From NCBI RefSeq assembly GCF_002007605.1, contig NZ_CP019799.1, forward strand, positions 4,457,501 to 4,521,500: a stretch of DNA of 64,000 nt. The letters run 5' to 3'. The notes below the pieces were generated by a model. That model made no database searches, was not told where the DNA came from, and saw only the letters and a list, made by a program, of their open reading frames with translations. Every line of letters starts with the position of its first letter. The stretch's first letter is position 1. Below are positions 1 through 9,458 of this stretch, piece by piece. The stretch is from Cellvibrio sp. PSBB023. GTDB lineage: Bacteria; Pseudomonadota; Gammaproteobacteria; Pseudomonadales; Cellvibrionaceae. A program made the position numbers and the translations under genes.

Positions 1-1149
1 GCGACGTACCAGGAAGCCGGTCTCGTTGGTGCTCACATCAGCCCAGTTCAGGCTGGTGTCGCCACTTACCTGACTTAAATTGCCCATCAAACTTGTCGGT
101 GCGGCAGGCGCGCTCGGCAATGTAATTGCAGCAATGTTGGTCGGGTTGTCACGGGTGAGGAACATCTTGAAGTACACCGGTGTTTTCTCGCCAATAGAAC
201 TAAGGTTGGCGACAACACGCAACGCTTCCACACCGGCATTCAATTCAAAATCAACACTGTTGATAACGATTGGGCGACGTGGCGATACGCTGATACTGGT
301 GTTGCTGTGTTTAACAATGGTGGCATCGAAAGTGATGGGCTTATTCACCGCATGCAGAATCAAATTACCTGTCAATGATTGCACTTGAATGGCGCCCACA
401 GGCATTGCATCCAATGCACTGACATCTAACTGTGTAGTGAAGTGCAGTTGTGGCAGATAGCTGGATTCAAACAGCAGGTTTTGCATACGCGTATTGCGAA
501 TGTCAAAGCCGGTTGAAATGCTCGCCAACGGAATGCTCAGTGTTGCATTACCTGTTGTTGCAACCGTTCCCTGCAGTTGGGTGAAGGTAAAGGTTTCAGC
601 GGTATTGGTATTTTTTACCGTTACAAAGTGAAAACTGGATTTGGTGGTATCCAACAACCAACGCGCTGCAGTAGAAGGCGCAACACTGCTGCTTGAGCTA
701 CTGCTGCTGGTACTGCTCGGCGGGACGCTGCTTGGGCTGCTACTGGATGTTGCACTGCCACTACAGCTGGTGCCGTTGAGTGTGAAATCTGTTGGTGCTG
801 CTGCGCTGGGATTATTCACAATAAAACCAAATTGTGCTGTCGCATTCGTCGCCAGGTTACCGTTGTAACCTGCGTTTTTCACGCACACATTTTTGCCTGT
901 AGCAGTGAAGGTTCCATCCCACAAATTGGCGATGGCATCATTACCATTGAAGGTCCAGCATAATTCCCAATTAGTAATAGCAGCGCCGTTATTTTTCAGT
1001 GCAACGGTAATTTGCGCACCAGTACTCCAACTATTTGCTGCGGTATAAGAAACATTACACAGGTTCTGTGCCTGCACCGTGGTTGGCGCTATCAGCGCGA
1101 GTGCCAAACTGAACGGGGAGAGCAGTGAGAGTTTAAGTAAATTTTTCAT
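1..1149 (-). CDS. cbp2D: Secreted CBM2-YceI protein, Cbp2D-like (3' end beyond window)
   Basis: Reading back from the ATG at 1149 gives 383 codons open to the window edge, so the C-terminus is missing. In order: a signal peptide ending near TVQA-Q (about residues 1-28), a CBM2 module with spaced Trp and Cys residues (about 29-132), a poly-Ser/Pro linker, a YceI-like lipocalin domain (about 160-340) and the start of a fibronectin-III-like domain with the motif SLNWADVSTNETGFLVR at the edge. CBM2 should anchor the protein on crystalline cellulose; YceI folds bind isoprenoid lipids such as quinones. In Cellvibrio japonicus, cbp2D and cbp2E encode CBM proteins with predicted electron-transfer domains needed for cellulose use, and this pair probably corresponds to them. 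The symbol is an inference; the missing C-terminus, where a cytochrome would be expected, decides it. It lies 23 bp after the next gene, so the two are probably co-transcribed. Confidence 0.75.
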   Translation of the reverse strand, partial: MKNLLKLSLLSPFSLALALIAPTTVQAQNLCNVSYTAANSWSTGAQITVALKNNGAAITNWELCWTFNGNDAIANLWDGTFTATGKNVCVKNAGYNGNLATNATAQFGFIVNNPSAAAPTDFTLNGTSCSGSATSSSSPSSVPPSSTSSSSSSSSVAPSTAARWLLDTTKSSFHFVTVKNTNTAETFTFTQLQGTVATTGNATLSIPLASISTGFDIRNTRMQNLLFESSYLPQLHFTTQLDVSALDAMPVGAIQVQSLTGNLILHAVNKPITFDATIVKHSNTSISVSPRRPIVINSVDFELNAGVEALRVVANLSSIGEKTPVYFKMFLTRDNPTNIAAITLPSAPAAPTSLMGNLSQVSGDTSLNWADVSTNETGFLVRR

Positions 1150-1172
1150 GATAGATTCTCTTTAGCCTCCAA

Positions 1173-2246
1173 TTAGCGCGCGTCAAAAACAAGCGCGAAG
1201 TCAACAGGCACTGCCGCACTGATCGAGGTCAGATTGACAATCGTGCGCAGGGCTTCCACACCGGCAGTCAAGTTGAAATCACCTGCACGAGTCAGTACCG
1301 GCGCCATGCTTTGCACCAGAATGCGCGAGTTGGATAAACGCTGCACCGACACGCGTGTTGTGACGGCAACGGTTACACCGTGCAGATCAACATTGGCGCT
1401 CACGTCTGTTTGTGTTGTTTGTCCCAATGCCAGCGAACTCAGCAGTGTTGCAGGCACAGGTACCGTGATTGTTGCCGTAGGGAAGCTGACTGTTTCAAAC
1501 AACAAGTCACGCACACGTTGATCGCGCAGTGCAACACCGGTGCTGACGCTGTTCAGATCAATTGTTACTGTTGCCACACCGTTAGCACCAATCGCACCTG
1601 TCAAGGTAGTGAAGGTATGTACTTCTACGTTGTGCGTGTTTTTAGTGGTGACAAAGTTCAGGTAAGACGCACTGCTATTTAAATCCCAAGCGGCTTGATT
1701 AACTGCCGATGAGGATGAGCTGGTGGTTGCACTGCTCGATACCGACGATGACGATCTTGATGAAGATGAAATAGACGATGGTATTGAGCTGGCAGAAGAA
1801 CTCACGGAAGAGCTTGGCACTGATGATGTTGTCGCGCCGCAGGCTGCGCCGGTTACTTGTGGCACCTCGGCACTTGCGCTGCCCTTGCTGCCTTGAAATC
1901 CAATTTCAACGGTTTGATTGGGTGGGATGGTGCCATTCCATCCCAAATTAGAGGCGGAATAGGGATTGGTGCCGCTGTAGTTAGCATTCCAATTACTGGT
2001 TAAACGGTTATCGCCACTGTATTGCCAGCTAACATTCCACCCGTTAATGGGGGTTGTTCCGGTATTGGTTATTCTTATAGCGGCAGTAAATCCGTTATTC
2101 CATTGGTTGGTCACAACATACTGACAACCGGCATAAACCTTGGCGGATAAAACAGCTGTTGCCAGGGTAAATCCCAGCAGGCAGAGCGATCGAGCAACCC
2201 TGCCCCTTGGGCGCGGGGTGATCGCAGAGGCGGTGAAACTACTCAT
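1173..2246 (-). CDS. cbp2E: Secreted CBM2-YceI protein, Cbp2E-like
   Basis: 357 aa. A long signal peptide with an Arg-rich n-region ends near VYA-G (residue 39). A CBM2 follows (about 40-138) with the flanking Cys pair typical of CBM2a and the aromatic NGWNVSWQY segment, then a serine linker (about 140-178) and a C-terminal YceI-like domain (about 180-357). The start has an AAGAGGAAG ribosome site 6 bases upstream. It is the promoter-proximal gene of a two-gene minus-strand unit. Both proteins share the same three-part plan but diverge in sequence, which suggests an old duplication. Family knowledge suggests a cellulose-tethered lipid or quinone carrier in oxidative cellulose attack; no catalytic motif is visible. 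The cbp2E name is inferred from architecture. Confidence 0.78.
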   Translation of the reverse strand: MSSFTASAITPRPRGRVARSLCLLGFTLATAVLSAKVYAGCQYVVTNQWNNGFTAAIRITNTGTTPINGWNVSWQYSGDNRLTSNWNANYSGTNPYSASNLGWNGTIPPNQTVEIGFQGSKGSASAEVPQVTGAACGATTSSVPSSSVSSSASSIPSSISSSSRSSSSVSSSATTSSSSSAVNQAAWDLNSSASYLNFVTTKNTHNVEVHTFTTLTGAIGANGVATVTIDLNSVSTGVALRDQRVRDLLFETVSFPTATITVPVPATLLSSLALGQTTQTDVSANVDLHGVTVAVTTRVSVQRLSNSRILVQSMAPVLTRAGDFNLTAGVEALRTIVNLTSISAAVPVDFALVFDAR

Positions 2247-2399
2247 GGTGTCTTCCTCTTAAGTGAATGCCGGGCGAGCCCGGCAATGGGCCGTCCTTAA
2301 CGTACAAGTAATTTCAAACACAAATCACTGGTGCGCTAGTCGACGGGTAAAAAGAACTCGAAACTGCATGTATTCGAGCGGTTTAAATAAATATTGACC

Positions 2400-3029
2400 T
2401 CAGGTTTTGGAAATGCGTTTAGCCAATTGAATTGTGTCGGTGAGTAATGGCGGCTCCTTATGCTGCTCCATAACCGATCTTTTTCTAGGTGGTGGAAATG
2501 AATGAATAAATGTCAATCCCACGATGCAGGCGGGAGCTAACAAAATAAAATACACCGACATCACAAAGCTATAATCCACGGTGTAGTTCCATGGACGGGC
2601 AATTCCCAAATAGCATGCAAATAACCATGAAGTGCTAGAGACAACACCGGTAAAAACCACCAATGTTTTTTCGATATTACCCAGTCCTAAAATGCCGCGG
2701 CTGGAGGCAACACGCGGAAAACTGAAGTGATGTAGCGCTATACCGTTTAACGTAAGAATTCCCACCACAGTGAACTTCGCCCAGAGTTTTTGATTCATCA
2801 AATACTCTTGCGGATTATCGAGATAACCAATCAAAACCAGCGTTAATCCTGAAATCCACAACACAATCAACGCGAGGGAAATGATGGTCGCAGCGCGCTT
2901 AAGCTCGCTAACCGCATGTGCAGACAAGGTGTTTCCCCGGGTTTTTGCAAGTGCAAGATCTTGTATCAATAAAATACCTACCGCGACGCACGCAGCAATT
3001 AAATGAACATAAACAATAAGGGTTTTCAT
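2400..3029 (-). CDS. Small integral membrane protein of unknown function
   Basis: 209 aa from the ATG at 3029; an upstream start at 3065 would add 12 polar residues ahead of a natural membrane N-terminus. About five hydrophobic segments are visible (near residues 3-22, 45-70, 80-100, 120-140 and 155-180), with a basic C-terminal tail (PPPRKRSV). The first helix, KTLIVYVHLIAACVAVG, and the layout resemble small DUF2214-like inner-membrane proteins, but I do not recognise the family with certainty. It stands alone, about 150 bp upstream of the CBM2-YceI pair on the same strand. Confidence 0.6.
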   Translation of the reverse strand: MKTLIVYVHLIAACVAVGILLIQDLALAKTRGNTLSAHAVSELKRAATIISLALIVLWISGLTLVLIGYLDNPQEYLMNQKLWAKFTVVGILTLNGIALHHFSFPRVASSRGILGLGNIEKTLVVFTGVVSSTSWLFACYLGIARPWNYTVDYSFVMSVYFILLAPACIVGLTFIHSFPPPRKRSVMEQHKEPPLLTDTIQLAKRISKT

Positions 3030-3065
3030 TGGCCAATCCGTTTTTCTATTGTTGTTATTAATCAA

Positions 3066-3876
3066 TCACTAACACCCGCGTGCAATGATTGCGCTAACGC
3101 TTTTCTGTGACACAAAACCAAATGGCGCAGCATCTGGTTGCGGTAACTGGAAAGCGATTTTTAAGGCAATAGAAACCACTACGCTCTGTGCATGCACAAA
3201 AACGACGATGGTTGGTCGATGAGGATGTAAAACAACAGATGTTATTGCTTTACGGGGCATTGTGCGCGATTAGCGCATTGGCTCTCACAGCTCGGTTACA
3301 CTTTTTAATTATATTTTTATAAAAATTATTGTCGCTAATATCAACAATCGAAAAATATAAACACCACTCGAAAGCAGATGTTTTTTTCGCTTTGCGTATA
3401 TTGCTTGTAAATCTTACAAAAAAGTGTGGGCTAGTCCACTAAAATTTGTGTGTTTTGGGTGCGTTTTGTCACTAAATACATATTTTGTCGTCAAAATTTT
3501 CTTTTTTGTCGCTTTTAATTGAATTCTATTTTTTCGCTTCAAAGAAATTTCCGGCGGTTTTTGTGACGACACTGTTGGAGGTTGTTAGAAATAAATATTT
3601 TTAGTGTGAATCCGTAAATAGTACTGATGTCGAATGGGTTTAGGTTTTTTTGTCAAACAGGTCATTTTTTGTGTGTGAGCTTGGCATATATATGTCGATA
3701 TTTGGGCCCTATTATTCGTCAGTAGTTATGTATGGAAGGTAGGTGTTGATTTGTATAGGAGGTAGTAAATAGGTATGAAGGCATGGCGCTCTGGCGTATA
3801 AATACAGCTTGCATTTTTATAAATGGCCATCTAAATATGGAATTGGTTTATTTTAATTGATGCGAGAGGTGAATTA
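3066..3876. other. AT-rich intergenic region upstream of the LysR gene
   Basis: About 800 bases, markedly more AT-rich than the flanks, with no convincing gene. A 63-codon minus-strand reading frame at 3069-3260 has no ribosome site and no recognisable protein character. TTTTGTC recurs at about 3465, 3483 and 3506. It must hold the LysR promoter and possibly that of the minus-strand membrane protein, but I could not place either with confidence. Confidence 0.5.
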
Positions 3877-4767
3877 ATGTTTGAGCTTAGCCAACTGCGG
3901 TGTTTTGTAGCTGTTGCAGAGGAGTTGCACTTCAGTCGCGCAGCGGAGCGTTTAAATATGACTCAGCCTCCGTTGAGCCGACAAATTCGCCTGCTTGAGC
4001 ATCATGTAGGGGCCCAATTATTGGAGCGTACCAGCAGAACCGTACGACTGACCGCAGCAGGAAAGGCATTCTTTCCTGATGCAGCTCGCATTCTTCGGCT
4101 GGCGGAAGAGGCGGCGGCAACAGCGCGCCGCAATGCAAAGGGAGAGCGAGGCTCGCTATCCATTGGCTTTACAGCGTCATTCGGTTATCAACTCTTGCCG
4201 GAAATGGTGCGGCGCTTGCGCGAATGCGCACCGGATATTTCGCTCACCCTCAAAGAACTTGTGACCGGTGCTCAGCTGGATGCTCTGCATGCTGGTGCAT
4301 TGGATGTCGGACTGGTTCGCCCGCACAGCCATGATGGCGACCTGGAAACCGTATTTCTGGCAGGCGAAGAGCTTTACCTGGCCATTCCCAAGCAGGATGC
4401 CGATCTGTGGCCCACTGAGCCGACCCTGGCTTGCCTCCAATCAAAACCCTTCTTGATGTATTCCCCCTATGAGGCGCGTTATTTCCATAACCTTTTGTCT
4501 GCCTGTTTTCAGCAGGACGATGTGCTGCCTCACGTCGTAGAGTACGTCGCTCAAATGCATACCATGCTGGCGCTCGTGCGATCGGGGATTGGTGTGGCGC
4601 TCATCCCCAAATCAGCCAGCAGCCTGCATTTCGAGGGCATCCTTCTGCGCCAGGTGATAACTACGCCGCCCAAGCCGGTGGAAATGGTTTATAGCTACCG
4701 TAAAGATAATAACAATCCTGCCTTGGAGACTTTTTTGAAGGAGGTTTTGCCCGAGTTTAAGGGGTAA
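3877..4767 (+). CDS. LysR-family transcriptional regulator
   Basis: 296 aa, full family length. The N-terminal winged helix-turn-helix covers about residues 1-60 (MFELSQLRCFVAVAEELHFS, then AAERLNMTQPPLSRQIRLLE), followed by a linker helix and a periplasmic-binding-like effector domain (about 90-290) of the CatR/BenM type. A GAGAGGTGA ribosome site precedes the ATG. LysR proteins usually sense a small carboxylate. It sits directly upstream of the pectin/galactarate locus on the same strand, so it may control that locus, but LysR targets are most often divergent and none is divergent here; the link is a guess. Confidence 0.9.
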   Translation: MFELSQLRCFVAVAEELHFSRAAERLNMTQPPLSRQIRLLEHHVGAQLLERTSRTVRLTAAGKAFFPDAARILRLAEEAAATARRNAKGERGSLSIGFTASFGYQLLPEMVRRLRECAPDISLTLKELVTGAQLDALHAGALDVGLVRPHSHDGDLETVFLAGEELYLAIPKQDADLWPTEPTLACLQSKPFLMYSPYEARYFHNLLSACFQQDDVLPHVVEYVAQMHTMLALVRSGIGVALIPKSASSLHFEGILLRQVITTPPKPVEMVYSYRKDNNNPALETFLKEVLPEFKG

Positions 4768-5233
4768 CCGGGGCAGTTAGTCTATTTGTTGGATGAATGG
4801 GATTGATTCATGAATTAAATCATTTCATATACCCATTGGTTTGATTTGTTAATGGTATGCGCTCAGAATCAGTCCATCGTCTGCGGTATTAATGGTAACG
4901 AAATAATAAATACGCTCACCTTTCGTACTTGCAGGTTGCTAGCCCAACTCATGTTGTAGAGAGATGGATATGCTAAATCATTGCACGCTTAAAAATGCTT
5001 TTTTATTCTTCTCGCTCATAGCGAACTTCCTGCGTCTCTGTAAAGAGGCGTGGGCTTTTTAACATAAGAAATAGCTCGCCGATAAAAACGCGAGTCACCA
5101 AATAATATCAACCAAGTTATCAGGCATTAATAAAACTCTGTTTACTAAATAAAAATAAGATCGAAGCTCACGGCAATGGATAAGAAAATAGGATTAATAA
5201 TTTATCCAAACGTAAAAATAACGAGGAGTTTTC
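4768..5233. other. 466-base leader region of the pectin receptor gene
   Basis: There is no gene here. The region holds the 14-base motif shared with 12004-12017 (listed separately) and a weak GC hairpin at about 5032-5046 (CGTCTC / GAGGCG) followed by a short T run, which could end the LysR transcript or act as an attenuator. The last 80 bases are AT-rich and lead to an ACGAGGAG ribosome site for the receptor. Confidence 0.45.
4835..4848 (+). promoter_or_regulatory. Candidate operator shared by pectin receptor and transporter genes
   Basis: ATTGGTTTGATTTG occurs here, 386 bases before the receptor start, and identically at 12004-12017, 97 bases before the MFS transporter start. A second shared element, TGGT(A/G)TGCGCT, follows each copy (4853-4863 and 12038-12048) at different spacing. 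Matching promoter elements in two genes of one pathway suggest a common regulator. Its identity is unknown; the motif is not one I can assign to KdgR or ExuR. Confidence 0.4.
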
Positions 5234-8122
5234 ATGAGTAAATTCACACTTAACCCATTAGTGCTGGCAATGGCTGCCTGTGTATTGCCAATACATGGTT
5301 ATGCCCAAGAGGCATCGGACGGTGCACTGGAAGAGATTGTGGTCACCGGTAGTTTTAGAGCCAGCTTGGCAAATGCGCTTAATACCAAGCGCACCTCAGC
5401 CAATAATGTAGATGCCATTGTGGCAGAAGACATGGGCAAGATGCCCGATCTTAATCTGGCTGAATCCCTGCAGCGTGTACCTGGTGTTGCTATTACCCGC
5501 GAAGGCGGCGAAGGCAGAAATATTACCGTGCGCGGTCTTGGCCCGAGTTTTTCGGCGACTACGTTAAATGGAATGGAAGTGCCATCCAGTACTGGTGGTT
5601 TGGACTCTTCGGGCGGTGTAAACCGTGGTCGTTCATTTGACTTTAATGTGTTTGCCTCCGAATTATTTAACAAAATTATTTTGAATAAATCAGCAAAAGG
5701 TTCGTTGGAAGAGGGCGGTCTTGCTTCTACCGTAGAGCTGTATTCTGCCAAACCTTTTGATAATCCCGGTGCTCACGCCGTGATTGGCGGCTCCATGGCG
5801 GTGGACAATTTAACCGGCGAAGATGACCCGCGTGTTGTGGGCATGTTCAGCAATACATTTGCTGATGACAAGATTGGTGTGTTGGTGAGTTTTGCGCAGT
5901 CAGAGCGCAATATTCGTCAAGAGGGTTTTGGTACAGTGCGTTACACCTCTGCCTTTGATAACTCTAATAGAAGTTTTGTAGGTAATGATTCTACCGTTGA
6001 TATCACCGGTACGCCCAACCCACTTGCCAATTATCCGGATCTTGATCCTACTGATCCAAAAGTAACTAATGAATCGTTGGATTACATGTTGTTTCCGCGT
6101 CTACCGCGTATGGATTCGTTCAATACAGATCAGAAGCGTACGGGCATTACCGGATCGTTTCAGTTTCGCCCAACAGATCGGATGGAATTTACACTGGATT
6201 ATTTAAAATCAGATCTGAAGACAGATGTTTCATCCTATAACTTCTTTGCGCAATTTCGTAACACGTTTGGTTCTATAACACCTACCAGTATCGTGCTTGA
6301 CGACGCTGGCCGTGTGGCTATTGCAGGTGAATTTACTGGTGTTACGCCGCGTGTAGAAAGCCGTGGACAATTTAGCGATACCGAATTTGAACAAGTCGTT
6401 CTCTCGGGTAAGTTTGATTTAACCGATAATTTAAAACTAGATCTTATGTTTGGTAATGCGTCAGTTGTATATGACGAAGAGCAATACCGTTTTAACCTTG
6501 ACGCACTTAATGCAAGTTACACCAACGCCGCTGCACCTACGCGCCAGGCAATTAATGGCATGAACCCCACGTATTTCTCATATGACTTTCGCAAGAATAG
6601 TGATATAGCCGAAATGAGTTATGGGTTCGATATTAACAACCCGCTGAATTATCATTTCACTGCGCCTACTATTCGCAAAGATATTGTGGAGCGTGAGAAT
6701 GATACTTTTCGTGCGGATTTGACTTGGGACTTGGAAGAGTCAAGCATTAAAACTGGTTTCATCTGGAATGAGCGCAATATTACCTCCGAACGCCACGACC
6801 CAACTGAAGGATCGCTGACTGATCCTGTTGCCAGAGTGAGTACAGGCTCGGGTACAAGTACCATTATGCCTATAACATCTGCAACCACCAGTTTGGTAAC
6901 TAATTTGTCGCGTGTGAGCAAGGGGTATGGTGATGCAATTAATCCACCGGCAGGTTTTCCTACAGATTTTGTGATTAACGACTTTGCTGCAACTAAAGCA
7001 GCTTACAATGCCGGCTCTTTTACACTGAACCCGAATGACCCATCAACCTTTGATGTAACGGAAAACACTACTGGCGCTTATGCGGAATATACCCGAAACA
7101 TGGAGTTGGCAGGCATGCCCTTAATGGTAAATGCTGGTCTGCGTTATGTGGAAACTGAAGTGGAGTCATTGGGGGTTGCGGGTGGTGTTGCCTCCAAGCG
7201 CAGCAGTGATTATGCCGAATGGTTGCCATCGCTTAATGCTACCTTGGAAGTGGTTGAAGATTTTCTTATTCGCTTTAGCGCAAACAGAAATTTATCGCGT
7301 CCTAACTTATCAAGCATGACTGCTACGGTTAATGCCACTCCAATTAACGGCAATATTTCTGTGGGGAATCCTGGGCTTGATCCAATCATTGCCGATGCTG
7401 TTGATATAGGTTTTGAATGGTATTTTGCTGAAGAATCAGTCGTGGGAATTACATTCTTCCATAAAGACATTGACAGTTTTATTCTCAATAGCACTGTGTC
7501 TGGTGTTCTGCCTGCTGACTTAAAAGCGATTATTGGCACCGCTTATCCGCAGACTAACCCTGCGTCGCCTTCCTTTGATCCTAATGGCGTTAGCATGAAT
7601 GATGAGTGGAATATTTCTACTCCGATTAATGGCGAGGGCGCTAAACTTAATGGCTATGAAATCTCCTATCAGCAGCCATTCAGTTTCTTGCCATCGGCGT
7701 TGGAAGGTTTTGGTATGTTTGCCAATTACACCTATGTGGACTCTGAAATTACCTACCCTGGTGATATTAAAGGCCCTCTGAGTGGTTTATCAGAAAATAG
7801 CTACAACTACGGGATCTATTTTGAGCGGGAGCAGTTTGGTGCGCGTGTTGTCGTGAATGGCCGCGACGATTATGTTACAGCGCTTCCCGGCAGCGATCGA
7901 AACTACTCAGAAAACACCTCTGGCCCAACCCGCATAGATATGTCGGCGTTCTACAATATTACCGATAACGTCAAAGTGAACCTTGAGATCATTAACTTGA
8001 CGGAAGAGGATGAACGTCTCTACACAACAGGTCCTGTGAGCTCTGGGGGGGATTTAAATCTGGTGCGTGAAATCAATAATACCGGTCGAGAGATCAGTCT
8101 GGGTATTCGCGCTACCTTCTAA
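5234..8122 (+). CDS. TonB-dependent receptor, probable pectin-oligosaccharide importer
   Basis: 962 aa, the size of the Xanthomonas/Caulobacter-type TonB receptor family. A signal peptide ends near GYA-Q (residue 24), a TonB-box-like EEIVVTG follows, then the plug (about 45-170, with GKMPDLNLAESLQRVPGV and NITVRGLGPSF) and a 22-strand-type barrel ending in the aromatic terminus ISLGIRATF. Large receptors of this type carry oligosaccharides across the outer membrane. Substrate is inferred from the neighbours: GH105, GH28 and the galactarate genes follow on the same strand with short gaps, so pectic oligogalacturonides are the likely cargo. Confidence 0.88.
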   Translation: MSKFTLNPLVLAMAACVLPIHGYAQEASDGALEEIVVTGSFRASLANALNTKRTSANNVDAIVAEDMGKMPDLNLAESLQRVPGVAITREGGEGRNITVRGLGPSFSATTLNGMEVPSSTGGLDSSGGVNRGRSFDFNVFASELFNKIILNKSAKGSLEEGGLASTVELYSAKPFDNPGAHAVIGGSMAVDNLTGEDDPRVVGMFSNTFADDKIGVLVSFAQSERNIRQEGFGTVRYTSAFDNSNRSFVGNDSTVDITGTPNPLANYPDLDPTDPKVTNESLDYMLFPRLPRMDSFNTDQKRTGITGSFQFRPTDRMEFTLDYLKSDLKTDVSSYNFFAQFRNTFGSITPTSIVLDDAGRVAIAGEFTGVTPRVESRGQFSDTEFEQVVLSGKFDLTDNLKLDLMFGNASVVYDEEQYRFNLDALNASYTNAAAPTRQAINGMNPTYFSYDFRKNSDIAEMSYGFDINNPLNYHFTAPTIRKDIVERENDTFRADLTWDLEESSIKTGFIWNERNITSERHDPTEGSLTDPVARVSTGSGTSTIMPITSATTSLVTNLSRVSKGYGDAINPPAGFPTDFVINDFAATKAAYNAGSFTLNPNDPSTFDVTENTTGAYAEYTRNMELAGMPLMVNAGLRYVETEVESLGVAGGVASKRSSDYAEWLPSLNATLEVVEDFLIRFSANRNLSRPNLSSMTATVNATPINGNISVGNPGLDPIIADAVDIGFEWYFAEESVVGITFFHKDIDSFILNSTVSGVLPADLKAIIGTAYPQTNPASPSFDPNGVSMNDEWNISTPINGEGAKLNGYEISYQQPFSFLPSALEGFGMFANYTYVDSEITYPGDIKGPLSGLSENSYNYGIYFEREQFGARVVVNGRDDYVTALPGSDRNYSENTSGPTRIDMSAFYNITDNVKVNLEIINLTEEDERLYTTGPVSSGGDLNLVREINNTGREISLGIRATF

Positions 8123-8214
8123 GTGTTTTTCCTGCATTAATTTACCTAACCATTGATAGCAATCAATGGTTAGGTGCTCTCTTGAAAAATAATGGCCTCC
8201 CCGGATCAATCGCT

Positions 8215-9417
8215 ATGAATAAATTCCGTTTATATGTACATCTATTGTTGTTGGGTACCATGCTTGGTTCCTACGCGCCTGCCTATGCAGAAAAAAGTGT
8301 GTTAGAAGCGACCGAGCTGATGGCAAATTCCATTATGCAGCGCCACCCAGAAGCCTGGACTATGCGCGAATTCAAGCAGCTTAAAGAACCGGAATGGGGT
8401 TATCCCTATTCGCTGGTGCTCTATGGATTTCAAAAACTCTATTTAAAAACAGGTAACGAGGCATATCTTGCTTATGCTAAGCAGTTTGTGGATCAATTGA
8501 TTGATAAAAATGGAAAGATAAAAGGTTATGCTGTAACGGAATTTAATATTGACTCCATTAATCCCGGTAAGTTGTTGTTTCTATTGCATGAGAAATATCA
8601 GGATCAGCGTTATTTAGTCGCTATGCAGTCACTACGTGAACAATTGCAATGGCAGCCGCGTACCACTACTGGCGGATTTTGGCACAAAAATATTTACCCA
8701 TGGCAAATGTGGTTGGATGGTCTGTACATGGGCGCACCTTATTACGCCCAGTACGCACAGCAATTTAATGAGTCAAACAAATCGTTTGATGATATAGCGC
8801 ACCAGTTTTTATTGATTGAAAGTAAAACCCGCGATGCAAAAACCGGTCTGCTCTATCACGCTTGGGATGAAAGTCACCTGCAGCAGTGGGCCAATAAAGG
8901 CACTGGCCTGTCTCCCCATTTCTGGTCGCGTTCCATGGGGTGGTATGCCATGGCGCTGGTAGATACGCTGGATTATTTCCCAGCCAAACACCCAAAGCGC
9001 AAAGAGTTGATTCGCCTGCTGAATGAATTGGCTGAGGCATTGCTAAAAGTGCAGCACCCCAGCCACCTTTGGTATCAGGTAACCGATCAGGGTGACCGTT
9101 ACGGTAATTATCTGGAGACCTCTGGTAGCGCTATGTTTGCCTACGCATTTGCCAAGGGGGTTAATAAAAATTATCTGCCGAAAAAATACCAACAAATCGC
9201 CCGCGATATTTTTACTGGCATAGTGCAAGGTCACACCGAGCTGGATAATCAGGGGCAGCTGCATTTAAAAAATACCTGTGGCAGTGCCGGTTTGGGTAAT
9301 GAACCCTATCGTACTGGCACTTTTGAATACTATGTGAGTGAGGCGATACGCACCGATGATCCACACGGTTTGGGGCCTTTTATTTTGGCCGGTGTTGAAA
9401 TTTCTGCTTTCAAATAA
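8215..9417 (+). CDS. GH105 unsaturated galacturonyl hydrolase, exported
   Basis: 400 aa from the ATG at 8215. A TTG at 8182 has a better-placed AGGTG but would add 11 residues ahead of a good signal peptide, which runs to AYA-E. The body is the alpha/alpha-barrel of glycoside hydrolase 105: WGYPYSLVLYG, the Asp in NIDSINPGK, the Asp in MWLDGLYMGAP and the conserved SRSMGWYAMALVDTLD. GH105 enzymes remove the 4,5-unsaturated uronic acid left at the non-reducing end by pectin lyases. The signal peptide places it in the periplasm, where it would act on imported oligosaccharides. It lies 92 bp after the receptor and 41 bp before the GH28 gene. Confidence 0.88.
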   Translation: MNKFRLYVHLLLLGTMLGSYAPAYAEKSVLEATELMANSIMQRHPEAWTMREFKQLKEPEWGYPYSLVLYGFQKLYLKTGNEAYLAYAKQFVDQLIDKNGKIKGYAVTEFNIDSINPGKLLFLLHEKYQDQRYLVAMQSLREQLQWQPRTTTGGFWHKNIYPWQMWLDGLYMGAPYYAQYAQQFNESNKSFDDIAHQFLLIESKTRDAKTGLLYHAWDESHLQQWANKGTGLSPHFWSRSMGWYAMALVDTLDYFPAKHPKRKELIRLLNELAEALLKVQHPSHLWYQVTDQGDRYGNYLETSGSAMFAYAFAKGVNKNYLPKKYQQIARDIFTGIVQGHTELDNQGQLHLKNTCGSAGLGNEPYRTGTFEYYVSEAIRTDDPHGLGPFILAGVEISAFK

Positions 9418-9458
9418 GCGTTGAACCTGACTTAGCTACGCAAAAAGAGAATGAATCC

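Noticed and set aside
641-868. Leu/Val/Ala-rich plus-strand frame
   Set aside because: It is the antisense of the serine linker and CBM2 of the gene at 1-1149; Ser codons read as Leu and Ala on the other strand.
1690-1820. Short serine-codon repeats that could suggest a CRISPR or satellite array
   Set aside because: They encode the flexible poly-Ser linkers of CBM2 proteins; there is no repeat-spacer periodicity and no cas gene.
3069-3260. 63-codon minus-strand reading frame
   Set aside because: No ribosome site, composition unlike its neighbours, and it lies in the AT-rich gap with no recognisable domain.
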